Positions 1 through 7,079 of a DNA stretch of 34,170 bases are shown piece by piece. Position numbers and translations under genes: made by a program. Every line of letters begins with the position of its first letter. The stretch's first letter is position 1. The stretch is from Bacteroidales bacterium (GTDB taxonomy: Bacteria; Bacteroidota; Bacteroidia; Bacteroidales; Paludibacteraceae). The notes under the pieces were generated by a model. The model searched no databases, was not told the DNA's origin, and saw only the letters and a program-made list of their open reading frames with translations. The DNA lies in contig DUQS01000007.1 in the NCBI GenBank assembly GCA_012837685.1, positions 1 to 34,170 of the forward strand, given 5' to 3'.

Positions 1-563
1 GAAAACACAGTCAAATCGGAATATACGCCGTTACCTGCCATCTGTTTATTACCTTTGGAATCAATGAAATAAGCTCCAGGAGCATGACAAGCATCTTCTA
101 TCATCCACATACCATAATCATTACATATAGACCTTATTGCTTCCGAATCGACGGGGTATCCGGCAAAATCGACAAAAATGACACCTTTATAATAACCTTT
201 AGGTTTTGATGTAATCATTTGTCTCAATTTATTAATATCAATCAAAAAAGTATCTGGATCAATATCGCAAAAACAAACATTACCGCCACAGTATCTCACA
301 CAGTTAGCAGAAGCAACAAAAGTCATAGGAGTAACTATAACATTGTCACCGCTTTTTACCCCTAACGACAAAGCCGAGATATGTAGTGCCGATGTACCAT
401 TTGAGACAGCTATTGCATGTTTTGCACCTACTTTCTTTGCAAAAGCCTCTTCAAATTCCGGTATTTTAGGACCCTGTGTCAAATAGTCTGAGTTAAGGAC
501 TTTAACAACAGCCTCTATATCTTCGTCTGTAATATATTGACGTCCGTATGAAATTTTTTTCAT
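1..563 (-). CDS. pseC: PseC-type sugar-nucleotide aminotransferase, N-terminal part (cut by window edge)
   Basis: About 187 N-terminal residues of a PLP-dependent DegT/DnrJ/EryC1/StrS-family aminotransferase are present; the 3' end lies beyond the window. My reading begins MKKISYGRQYITDEDIEAVV and contains SDYLTQGPKIPEFEEAF, AVSNGTSALHISAL, TPMTFVASANCVRYCGG and IEDACHAPGA, ending in GNGVYSDLTVFS just before the expected HPVK lysine region. The YGRQYIT and LTQGP openings and the VYSDLTVFS block are typical of PseC, which transaminates UDP-4-keto-6-deoxy-AltNAc in pseudaminic acid synthesis. That is family knowledge; other aminotransferases for 4-keto-6-deoxy sugars are possible. An in-frame ATG six bases upstream (569) could equally be the start. 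It is the last visible gene of the polysaccharide operon, 22 nt after the glycosyltransferase stop. Confidence 0.8.
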   Translation of the reverse strand, partial: MKKISYGRQYITDEDIEAVVKVLNSDYLTQGPKIPEFEEAFAKKVGAKHAIAVSNGTSALHISALSLGVKSGDNVIVTPMTFVASANCVRYCGGNVCFCDIDPDTFLIDINKLRQMITSKPKGYYKGVIFVDFAGYPVDSEAIRSICNDYGMWMIEDACHAPGAYFIDSKGNKQMAGNGVYSDLTVF

Positions 564-585
564 ATACATTTGTTTGTTTCTAAAA

Positions 586-1443
586 TTAGTTATGTTTAGT
601 TTTGTTTAATTTATTTATATAATATCTGCATATTTTATATGGTTTTGTCAAAAATTTTCCTAATTTATAGTCAAAAGAATTATACACATGTAAATAATTA
701 ATAAATAATTGTCTAGCCGTCATATAATTAGAACACGAGGCTTTAATTAATGATAAATATTTCTCTTCCATATTTATCCCTTTTAATAAAGGAAAATATT
801 GTTGCCATTTTTTATAAAATACAGTTATGTTTTTCATAAGCATTTTTGGATTATTAACACCTTTAAAGAAATGTTGCAATATAATTTGTTTTGTTATTTT
901 TACATCATATCCACTTTGCAAGACTTGCATACAAATATCCATATCATATAAATGAAATCCGGAAAATGATTCATCAAAATGAATTCTGTTAAATAAATCT
1001 TTTCGAACACAAAACCACACACCATCAACGACAACAACATCACAAATAGCATCCGAATTATATAATTCCATTAAATGTTCTTTGTTATTATTGTCAATGA
1101 TTCTACCAGACAAAACTTGAGTGTCTCCATAATAGCAAGGCGTATCCGGCAACACATGCCCACCAACAACACCCAATAATCCCATTTTTTTATGCTCAGC
1201 AAATAAATTTTCAACAACAACACCCCAATCCTTTGAAATAAACATTACATCTTCATGCACAAAACATAATAAATTTCCTTTCGCTTGTTTTTCTCCTTCA
1301 TTATAAGCAGAAAAGATAGAATACTTGTTAGTTGAATTATCAATTAATATAATTTCATAATTACACCCAACAGTCTCTTTAACGTTGGCCTTCCAATTTT
1401 CTAATTGATTAATATTTTTTGAGCAACATATTATTGAAAGCAT
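586..1443 (-). CDS. Family 2-type glycosyltransferase
   Basis: A 285-residue protein with the GT-A/family 2 pattern. It opens with a short beta strand, MLSIICCSKN. NYEIILIDNST follows near residues 28-38, then a long insertion-free stretch to GNLLCFVHEDVMF near 56-68, where the HED triplet stands in for the usual DxD metal and nucleotide site. A second conserved block, WFCVRKDLFNRIHFDESFSGFHLYDMDICMQ, resembles the acceptor and metal-binding region of related enzymes. It probably adds one sugar to the repeat unit on the cytoplasmic face; donor and linkage cannot be read from sequence. It starts one base after the wzt stop, so the two are co-translated. The gene is very AT-rich (10 G+C in bases 601-660), far below the gmd/fcl end of the operon. 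Confidence 0.8.
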   Translation of the reverse strand: MLSIICCSKNINQLENWKANVKETVGCNYEIILIDNSTNKYSIFSAYNEGEKQAKGNLLCFVHEDVMFISKDWGVVVENLFAEHKKMGLLGVVGGHVLPDTPCYYGDTQVLSGRIIDNNNKEHLMELYNSDAICDVVVVDGVWFCVRKDLFNRIHFDESFSGFHLYDMDICMQVLQSGYDVKITKQIILQHFFKGVNNPKMLMKNITVFYKKWQQYFPLLKGINMEEKYLSLIKASCSNYMTARQLFINYLHVYNSFDYKLGKFLTKPYKICRYYINKLNKTKHN

Positions 1444-1444
1444 A

Positions 1445-2722
1445 TCAATCTATTTTCAAACATTCAACTTGCCAACGTGATTTAATAATAGAAGTTTTTA
1501 GCGAACTATTTTCATTAAAAACATTTCCAAACCTATTTTTACCATCAATTTTAACGCGAAATTTTAAAAATGAATTTTCAGTTGCGTAATTTTTAACATT
1601 TCGTTCTGCAACATCAAATTTAATATAATAGTCACCATCAGCTAAGGTATATGGAGGAATATGAAATGAAAAATGATATTTTCCAATTGGTAATGTAGTT
1701 TGCTGACTTATATCATTGTAATCAGACCTTGCAATTGGATATTGCGAAGAGCTATAAATATTAAAACCAATAACCAAATTTCCAATATAAGAACCAATTT
1801 CCACATCTAAATTAACATAAATATCAGACGAAACATAAATATCATCATTTCCGACATTATTACAAACTGAAGCCTTTTCTATAAATAATTTATTTCTGTC
1901 ACCTTCTCCTGAATCAAAATAAAATGAATTACAACCTGATTGGAGATATCTATTAACCGTATCTATTATTGTACCAGAATAAACAACACTGCCCTTGTCA
2001 AGTAGTATACCATTATTACATAGTTGTAACATACTTGCCATATTATGGCTCACAAACAACACAGTCCGACCTTCGCCTCTACTTACGTCCTGCATTTTGC
2101 CAATAGCTTTTTTTTGAAACGCAGCATCGCCCACAGCAAGAACTTCGTCCACTACCAGAATTTCCGGATCGAGATGAGCTGCCACGGCAAAGCCCAACCG
2201 CACCATCATGCCTGAACTATAACGCTTTACAGGCGTATCTATATAACGCTCCACACCGGCAAAGTCAACAATTTCGTCTAACTTACGGGTTATTTCAGCT
2301 TTAGTCATGCCCATTATAGCACCGTTCATGTAGATGTTTTCACGTCCCGTCATCTCCGGATGAAAACCTGTACCAACTTCCAACAACGATGCAATGCGTC
2401 CACGTGCTTTGATAGTACCCGTAGTAGGCGTAGTAACGCGCGAAAGTAATTTAAGCAAAGTACTTTTTCCGGCTCCGTTTTTTCCAATGATACCAACTAC
2501 ATCACCCTGTTCTACTTTGAAATTAATATCTTTCAATGCCCATACGTAATCGCTGTCGGCTGCAGAGGCACGGTCGTTTACCGAGCCAATTTTCAAGTAA
2601 GGATCTTCCTTACGAAGAATTTTCGTTACCCACCAACGATTGAGGTCGTGCGAAAGCGTTCGGGTACTCACAAGCCCTAAACGGTATTGTTTACTGATAT
2701 TGTTAAATTCTATAGCTGTCAT
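1445..2722 (-). CDS. wzt: Polysaccharide ABC exporter ATPase with C-terminal O-antigen-binding domain (Wzt)
   Basis: A 425-residue ATPase of the Wzt/KpsT/TagH group, partner of the Wzm permease encoded upstream. Walker A GKNGAGKST lies at about 80-88, the ABC signature YSSGM at 168-172, Walker B plus D-loop ILVVDEVLAVGD at 188-199, and the switch histidine SHN at 225-227. The ATPase domain is followed from about residue 270 by a beta-rich C-terminal domain, as in Wzt proteins that recognise the non-reducing end of the O chain before export. Composition changes inside the gene: bases 2401-2460 have 27 of 60 G+C, bases 1501-1560 have 17 of 60. The ATPase half therefore matches the rest of the genome and the binding half matches the AT-rich glycosyltransferase. 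The start is ATG at 2722, 61 nt after the four-helix-bundle stop. Confidence 0.92.
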   Translation of the reverse strand: MTAIEFNNISKQYRLGLVSTRTLSHDLNRWWVTKILRKEDPYLKIGSVNDRASAADSDYVWALKDINFKVEQGDVVGIIGKNGAGKSTLLKLLSRVTTPTTGTIKARGRIASLLEVGTGFHPEMTGRENIYMNGAIMGMTKAEITRKLDEIVDFAGVERYIDTPVKRYSSGMMVRLGFAVAAHLDPEILVVDEVLAVGDAAFQKKAIGKMQDVSRGEGRTVLFVSHNMASMLQLCNNGILLDKGSVVYSGTIIDTVNRYLQSGCNSFYFDSGEGDRNKLFIEKASVCNNVGNDDIYVSSDIYVNLDVEIGSYIGNLVIGFNIYSSSQYPIARSDYNDISQQTTLPIGKYHFSFHIPPYTLADGDYYIKFDVAERNVKNYATENSFLKFRVKIDGKNRFGNVFNENSSLKTSIIKSRWQVECLKID

Positions 2723-2783
2723 TGAGTTGAAAGTTAAAAAGTTAAAAGTGAGGCTATGTTGAACTTAATATTTTATAAATTGA
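2723..2783. repeat. Short A-rich direct repeats downstream of the four-helix-bundle gene
   Basis: The spacer between wzt and the four-helix-bundle gene holds repeated short units on the plus strand: GTTGAAA, GTTAAAAA, GTTAAAA, GTGAG, starting near 2726. Similar degenerate GTTTATAAAGTGTAA-like units flank the other side of the small gene. They resemble the low-complexity flanks often seen around this family in Bacteroidota. Any role in mobility is inference. Confidence 0.4.
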
Positions 2784-3128
2784 TTACAGCGTCTTTATAA
2801 AGCCAGAAAGCATTTTAGAGATTTCTTCTGAAAGTAAACTCATCTCTTCAAAATCTGTCTGATTGATTTTATGTAATTCATAAGCCAACAATAACATTGA
2901 CCGTACTTCGCCACACGATCCTTTGGATATATAAAGAAAATATTTAAATTCATTATTCGATTTTCTTTCAAAGCCTTCAGCTATATTATTCATTATTGAT
3001 ACAGATGCCCGCTGAATTTGATCTCTAAACGAAAAATCTTTGCTTTCTGCAAACTTACTGTATATTAATTTGGTTAATTCTTTGGACTTTTGCCATGCAA
3101 TGATATCTTCAAACCTATCTATTTTCAT
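2784..3128 (-). CDS. Four-helix-bundle protein (S23 / 23S rRNA intervening-sequence protein family)
   Basis: A 114-residue, almost wholly helical protein. The opening KIDRFEDIIAWQKSKEL, the central FRDQIQRASVSIMNNIAEGFER near residues 34-55 and FKYFLYISKGSCGEVRSML near 61-79 are the defining blocks of the four-helix-bundle family, first noted as ORFs inside 23S rRNA intervening sequences. The biochemical function is unknown; proteins of this family form pentamers and have a basic surface. It is not a ribosomal protein despite the old name. Here it sits between the permease and ATPase genes of one exporter, in the same orientation, with AT-rich repeat-like spacers on both sides (61 and 62 nt). 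The other operon members are packed more closely, so it looks like a later insertion. It has no catalytic motif. Confidence 0.88.
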   Translation of the reverse strand: MKIDRFEDIIAWQKSKELTKLIYSKFAESKDFSFRDQIQRASVSIMNNIAEGFERKSNNEFKYFLYISKGSCGEVRSMLLLAYELHKINQTDFEEMSLLSEEISKMLSGFIKTL

Positions 3129-3190
3129 ATGCTTACACTTTATAAACTTTACACTTTACAAACTTTTAATTTCCTGCCTCGAGCAGAAAA
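3129..3190. repeat. Degenerate ACTTTAYAAACTTTAC repeats upstream of the four-helix-bundle gene
   Basis: Reading the plus strand from about 3136, ACACTTTATAAACTTT is followed directly by ACACTTTACAAACTTT, two near-identical 16-base units differing at one base. They lie in the spacer between wzm and the four-helix-bundle gene. With the A-rich repeats on the other side they bracket the small gene. They could be insertion remnants or simple slippage products. Confidence 0.5.
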
Positions 3191-4039
3191 TTAAACGGTA
3201 TCCATAAAACTGCGCTGAACTTTATTGAACATCATAATGCCAATAGCTAACAAAATAACCATAAATCCGAAACTATAGCCCAACATTCCCCAACTGAATT
3301 CACCTACTCCAAGAAAACCGTATTTAAAAGTTTCCACTATAGAAGTGATGGGATTAATCATCATACACAGTTTGATTTTTTCATTGGTGATAGTACTTAG
3401 TGGGTAAATAATCGGCGTTGCGTACATCCACAACTGTACTACAAAAGTAAACAAAATTGTCAAGTCGCGGTATTTTGTCGTTAGTGAAGATATGATAATG
3501 CCGAAACCAAGTGCCAGTCCTGCTAACATAATCACTAACAGAGGAAATAAGAGTATTGCCCAATTGGGTGCAACATTGACACCAATAATGATGTAATAAA
3601 GATATATTATGAGAAATAGTAATAATTGTATGCCCAATTTCACCAAATTGGCAGTAATTGTAGATAAAGGTGCTACCAAGCGTGGAAAATAGACTTTACC
3701 AAAAATATTTTGATTTTGGATAAATGTGGATGAGGTTTTATTGAGGCAATCGGCAAAATATTGCCACATGCAAATGCCCGCCAAATAGAATAACGGTTGC
3801 GGCAGTCCGTCGGTACTAATGCCCGCTATGCCACCGAAAACGACCATATACATAATGGTGGTAAGCGCAGGCTGTATAAGAAACCACAACGGTCCAAGTA
3901 CGGTTTGTTTGTATTGAGTTATAATGTCACGTTTAACGTACATCGCCCAAAGATCGCGATAACGCCAAAGTTCCTTAAAATCCACTTCCCACAATTTGGT
4001 TTGTGGTTTTATAACAGTTGTCCAATTTCCTTCTGACAT
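3191..4039 (-). CDS. wzm: Polysaccharide ABC-2 type permease (Wzm)
   Basis: A 282-residue inner-membrane permease of the ABC-2 family. A cytoplasmic N-terminal amphipathic stretch (WRYRDLWAMYVKRDIITQYKQTVLGPLWFLIQP, about 25-57) is typical of Wzm/KpsM/TagG proteins. It is followed by about six hydrophobic segments: around 58-78, 110-ish, 130-150, 160-185, 195-215 and 250-272. With Wzt it would form the channel that moves lipid-linked polysaccharide across the inner membrane. It lies 30 nt after fcl, so it is probably in the same transcript. Its partner ATPase gene is not adjacent, because the four-helix-bundle gene intervenes. Which glycan (O antigen or another polymer) is exported cannot be decided from the permease. 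Confidence 0.93.
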   Translation of the reverse strand: MSEGNWTTVIKPQTKLWEVDFKELWRYRDLWAMYVKRDIITQYKQTVLGPLWFLIQPALTTIMYMVVFGGIAGISTDGLPQPLFYLAGICMWQYFADCLNKTSSTFIQNQNIFGKVYFPRLVAPLSTITANLVKLGIQLLLFLIIYLYYIIIGVNVAPNWAILLFPLLVIMLAGLALGFGIIISSLTTKYRDLTILFTFVVQLWMYATPIIYPLSTITNEKIKLCMMINPITSIVETFKYGFLGVGEFSWGMLGYSFGFMVILLAIGIMMFNKVQRSFMDTV

Positions 4040-4069
4040 ATAGTTAGATATTACATTTAATGCTATTCA

Positions 4070-5014
4070 CTATCTTTCCGCACGCATCGGATTGTTCAAA
4101 AAATCTTGATACGCCAATTTAATACCATCTTCAAGTTCGGTTTTGTAAGTCCAGCCCAAAGCCGTAGCTTGGGATACATCAAGCAACTTGCGCGGCGTAC
4201 CGTTTGGACGAGTAGTGTCCCATTTTATGGCTCCTTTATAACCGATAATTTTGGCAACTAATTCTGTTAATGCTTTTATAGTTAATTCTTTACCTGTTCC
4301 GGCATTCACTATTTCATTACCGCTATAATGATTCATCAAGAAAACACAAAGATTTGCCAAATCATCAACATAAAGAAACTCGCGCAACGGAGTACCGTCG
4401 CCCCAACAAGTAACAGACGGTGCATTGGCAAGTTTAGCTTCATGAAAACGCCGTATCAAAGCGGGCAGCACGTGCGAGTGTTCCGGATGGTAATTGTCGT
4501 TGGGACCATAAAGGTTTGTAGGCATCACACTGATATAGTCAGTACCGTATTGACGATTAAGATATTCGCAATATTTAAGGCCGGATATTTTTGCCAGCGC
4601 ATACGCTTCATTTGTTTTTTCCAATTCGGAAGTAAGCAGATAACTTTCTTTTATAGGTTGTGGTGCCATACGCGGATAAATACACGATGAACCGAGAAAT
4701 TCCAATTTTTTGCAACCATTTTTCCATGCAGAATTTATCACGTTCATTTCCAGAATTATATTGTCGTACATGAAATCGGCTAATGCACTCTCGTTAGCGG
4801 CTATGCCACCCACTTTAGCTGCTGCCAAAAAGACATACTCAGGTTTTTCTTCTGCAAAAAACTGCTCCACTTCCGTTTGACGGCATAAATCTAATTCCTT
4901 GTGTGTGCGGGTTATAATATTGGTATAGCCTTGGCGTTCTAACTCTCGCATAATTGCCGAACCCACCATGCCTCGATGCCCTGCGACATATATTTTTGCG
5001 TGTTTTTCCATCAT
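4070..5014 (-). CDS. fcl: GDP-L-fucose synthase
   Basis: A 314-residue short-chain dehydrogenase/reductase of the extended type. It performs the epimerisation and NADPH-dependent reduction of GDP-4-keto-6-deoxy-D-mannose to GDP-L-fucose. The Rossmann loop is [10 protein letters not shown] (11-20), the catalytic serine/cysteine block is LGSSCIYP (107-114), and the active-site YxxxK is Y138 and K142 in [37 protein letters not shown] is the conserved GDP-sugar-binding stretch. It overlaps the end of gmd by four bases (ATGA), so translational coupling is likely, and it acts directly on the Gmd product. The start is the first of two adjacent ATG codons. Also known as wcaG. Confidence 0.96.
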   Translation of the reverse strand: MMEKHAKIYVAGHRGMVGSAIMRELERQGYTNIITRTHKELDLCRQTEVEQFFAEEKPEYVFLAAAKVGGIAANESALADFMYDNIILEMNVINSAWKNGCKKLEFLGSSCIYPRMAPQPIKESYLLTSELEKTNEAYALAKISGLKYCEYLNRQYGTDYISVMPTNLYGPNDNYHPEHSHVLPALIRRFHEAKLANAPSVTCWGDGTPLREFLYVDDLANLCVFLMNHYSGNEIVNAGTGKELTIKALTELVAKIIGYKGAIKWDTTRPNGTPRKLLDVSQATALGWTYKTELEDGIKLAYQDFLNNPMRAER

Positions 5015-6099
5015 TTTACGATACCTTTTTCCAAATATTCTTCCAAATTGAGTTTTATTCGATCGCTTGCTTTTTCAACCGCTACTTTCGCCATATCTGC
5101 ATCTACCATTATTTTTACTAATTCTTCAAACGACGTTTTAGTGGGATCCCAGCCCAATTCGCGTTTTGCTTTGGAAGGATCGCCCCACAAATTAACCACA
5201 TCAGTAGGACGAAAGAAATCAGGTGAAACTTCGACTAATACTTTCCCCGTCGCCTTATCAATACCTTTTTCATCAATTCCTTCACCCTTAAATTCTAGCT
5301 CAATCCCGACATTTTTGAAAGCTAAATAACAAAATTCGCGTACTGAATGTTGCTCACCGGTAGCAATGACAAAATCATCGGGCTTCTTATTTTGCAATAT
5401 CAACCACATACATTCCACGTAATCTTTAGCATAGCCCCAATCGCGCATGGACGAGAGATTGCCTAAATAGAGTTTTTCCTGTTTGCCTTGTTTGATACGT
5501 GCGGCTGCTAAAGTTATTTTGCGCGTAACAAACGTTTCGCCTCTGCGTTCGGATTCATGATTGAACAATATGCCTGAACAGCAAAACATGTTGTAAGCTT
5601 CACGGTATTCTTTTACAATCCAAAAGCCATACAATTTAGCAACAGCATACGGGCTATAGGGATGGAAAGGTGTTTTTTCGTTTTGTGGCACCTCTTCCAC
5701 TTTTCCATACAATTCCGAGGTAGATGCCTGATAGATGCGACAAGTAGCTGCTAAACCACACAGACGAACAGCTTCCAAAACACGCAAAGTGCCGACAGCA
5801 TCAATATCAGCGGTATATTCGGGAGAATCGAAACTCACTTGTACATGGCTTTGAGCAGCTAAATTATAGATTTCGTCGGGGCGCACTTTGCTGATTATTT
5901 GAAGTAAACTCATGGAATCGCCCATATCGCCATAATGAAGATGGAAATGTTCGTGCCCCTCAAGATGAGCTATTCGTTCGCGAAAATCAACAGAAGAACG
6001 ACGTATAATACCATGAACATCATACCCTTTATCGAGCAGAAACTCAGACAAATAAGACCCATCCTGTCCGGTAACTCCGGTGATTAATGCAACTTTCAT
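5011..6099 (-). CDS. gmd: GDP-mannose 4,6-dehydratase
   Basis: A 362-residue NADP-dependent dehydratase that makes GDP-4-keto-6-deoxy-D-mannose, the substrate of the next gene. The dinucleotide loop is [11 protein letters not shown] (7-17). The active site is T127 and E129 in STSELYG plus Y151 and K155 in [27 protein letters not shown] and [12 protein letters not shown] are strongly conserved Gmd blocks. It is the first gene of the polysaccharide operon, with a TATCTTTG box 28 nt upstream of its ATG. The composition is higher in G+C than at the distal end of the operon, consistent with a conserved sugar-precursor module feeding a variable locus. The length matches the family. Confidence 0.97.
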   Translation of the reverse strand: MKVALITGVTGQDGSYLSEFLLDKGYDVHGIIRRSSVDFRERIAHLEGHEHFHLHYGDMGDSMSLLQIISKVRPDEIYNLAAQSHVQVSFDSPEYTADIDAVGTLRVLEAVRLCGLAATCRIYQASTSELYGKVEEVPQNEKTPFHPYSPYAVAKLYGFWIVKEYREAYNMFCCSGILFNHESERRGETFVTRKITLAAARIKQGKQEKLYLGNLSSMRDWGYAKDYVECMWLILQNKKPDDFVIATGEQHSVREFCYLAFKNVGIELEFKGEGIDEKGIDKATGKVLVEVSPDFFRPTDVVNLWGDPSKAKRELGWDPTKTSFEELVKIMVDADMAKVAVEKASDRIKLNLEEYLEKGIVK

Positions 6100-6127
6100 A
6101 CTTTACGTGTTTTAAATTTATATTTTG

Positions 6128-6135
6128 CAAAGATA
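6128..6135 (-). promoter_or_regulatory. -7 promoter box of the gmd operon
   Basis: TATCTTTG on the minus strand matches the Bacteroidota TAnnTTTG -7 element and lies 28 nt before the gmd ATG. I see no good TTTG at the usual -33 spacing. The remainder of the spacer 6100-6256 is AT-rich and holds a short ACTTATAA tandem duplication near 6220. Confidence 0.55.
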
Positions 6136-6256
6136 CGAAAAATAACGAATAATAATTGATAATTACGAATTTATTATTTACAATAATAACACTCTGTTGA
6201 CATGACTATTTAGAATAAACTTATAAACTTATAAATCTCTATGAATGATTTGTCTT

Positions 6257-7072
6257 TTAGTGCTTTACGTTCTTAACTTTGATATCTTGTTGAAGACGCC
6301 ACTTTTGCGGTCGACGAATGTAAGCATCAAAGGACATATCAGAACCAAAAGTGGCTTCATCGAGATAGACATCGGTTTTCATGGGCGAAAGATGGTCGAA
6401 TACAATACGGTTTTTGCGAGCATCATAAAAGAGGTTCATAATGGTTTGTGCATCATAGCGAAACACACGCCGATAAGCATAAGTACCGTCGTTCATTTCA
6501 AAAAAAGGTGCACCGAAATGCGGATTTTCATCGTCTAAAACAAGCGCATCAATTATTTTTGTTTGATAACGACTGTTTGTTTGTGCCCATCCCAATAGCA
6601 CATAAACGGTTTGATGTTTCCATTTGTAAGCAATAGCCTCATAATAAAGCGCTCCATACCAATGATTTAAATCAATCGTGCCCGTTTCGGTCGGTTCTGT
6701 AGTTGCTGCAGAATGTAGCGACCATGAGCGTCCCGTATTCGAAAGCACTAATCCATTAAATCGGTAACCGTTGTGCGTGGGATAATTCCATGTAAACAAG
6801 CGCAATTTGCCGTCAGTAGCATAAATTTTACCAAGATAATGCAAACTATCAAATGGATAGCCAAAAGTTTCAGGATACACGGAAATATCTTTTAATTTGT
6901 TGTATATAAGCGTGTTTAAACTGTCTTTAAAAGTGTCATCATTGGACTCTTTTAAACCCTTAAAAAGCGTTGCCAAATTTTTTTCCTCTTGCAGTAAATC
7001 AACTTGCTGAGCTTGACAAACCACAACTATTGCACAAAAAATAAGGGTAAAAAAACGATTTTTATTCCACAT
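6257..7072 (-). CDS. Secreted protein of unknown function, downstream of malQ
   Basis: A 271-residue protein I do not recognise. I start it at the ATG at 7072: the sequence from there, MWNKNRFFTLIFCAIVVVCQAQ, is a good Sec signal peptide with cleavage after about residue 22, whereas a longer reading into malQ adds a non-hydrophobic extension. The mature part has a helical N-terminal region (EEKNLATLFKGLKES) and then a beta-rich, aromatic-rich stretch (SLHYLGKIYATDGKLRLFTWNYP, WYGALYYEAIAYKW, VYVLLGW, RRVFRYDAQTIMNLFYD). No cysteine or catalytic motif stands out. It begins eight bases after the malQ stop and is probably in the same operon, but a role in glucan use is only a guess from position. 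Confidence 0.75.
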   Translation of the reverse strand: MWNKNRFFTLIFCAIVVVCQAQQVDLLQEEKNLATLFKGLKESNDDTFKDSLNTLIYNKLKDISVYPETFGYPFDSLHYLGKIYATDGKLRLFTWNYPTHNGYRFNGLVLSNTGRSWSLHSAATTEPTETGTIDLNHWYGALYYEAIAYKWKHQTVYVLLGWAQTNSRYQTKIIDALVLDDENPHFGAPFFEMNDGTYAYRRVFRYDAQTIMNLFYDARKNRIVFDHLSPMKTDVYLDEATFGSDMSFDAYIRRPQKWRLQQDIKVKNVKH

Positions 7073-7079
7073 AATCCTT

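Noticed and set aside
2784-3128. Ribosomal protein S23 gene
   Set aside because: The S23 name is historical for proteins encoded in rRNA intervening sequences. The blocks seen here define the four-helix-bundle family, and no rRNA is nearby.
6210-6240. Tandem repeat or attachment site near AACTTATAAACTTATAAA
   Set aside because: Only two 8-9 base units in an AT-rich spacer, with no partner copy or integrase nearby.
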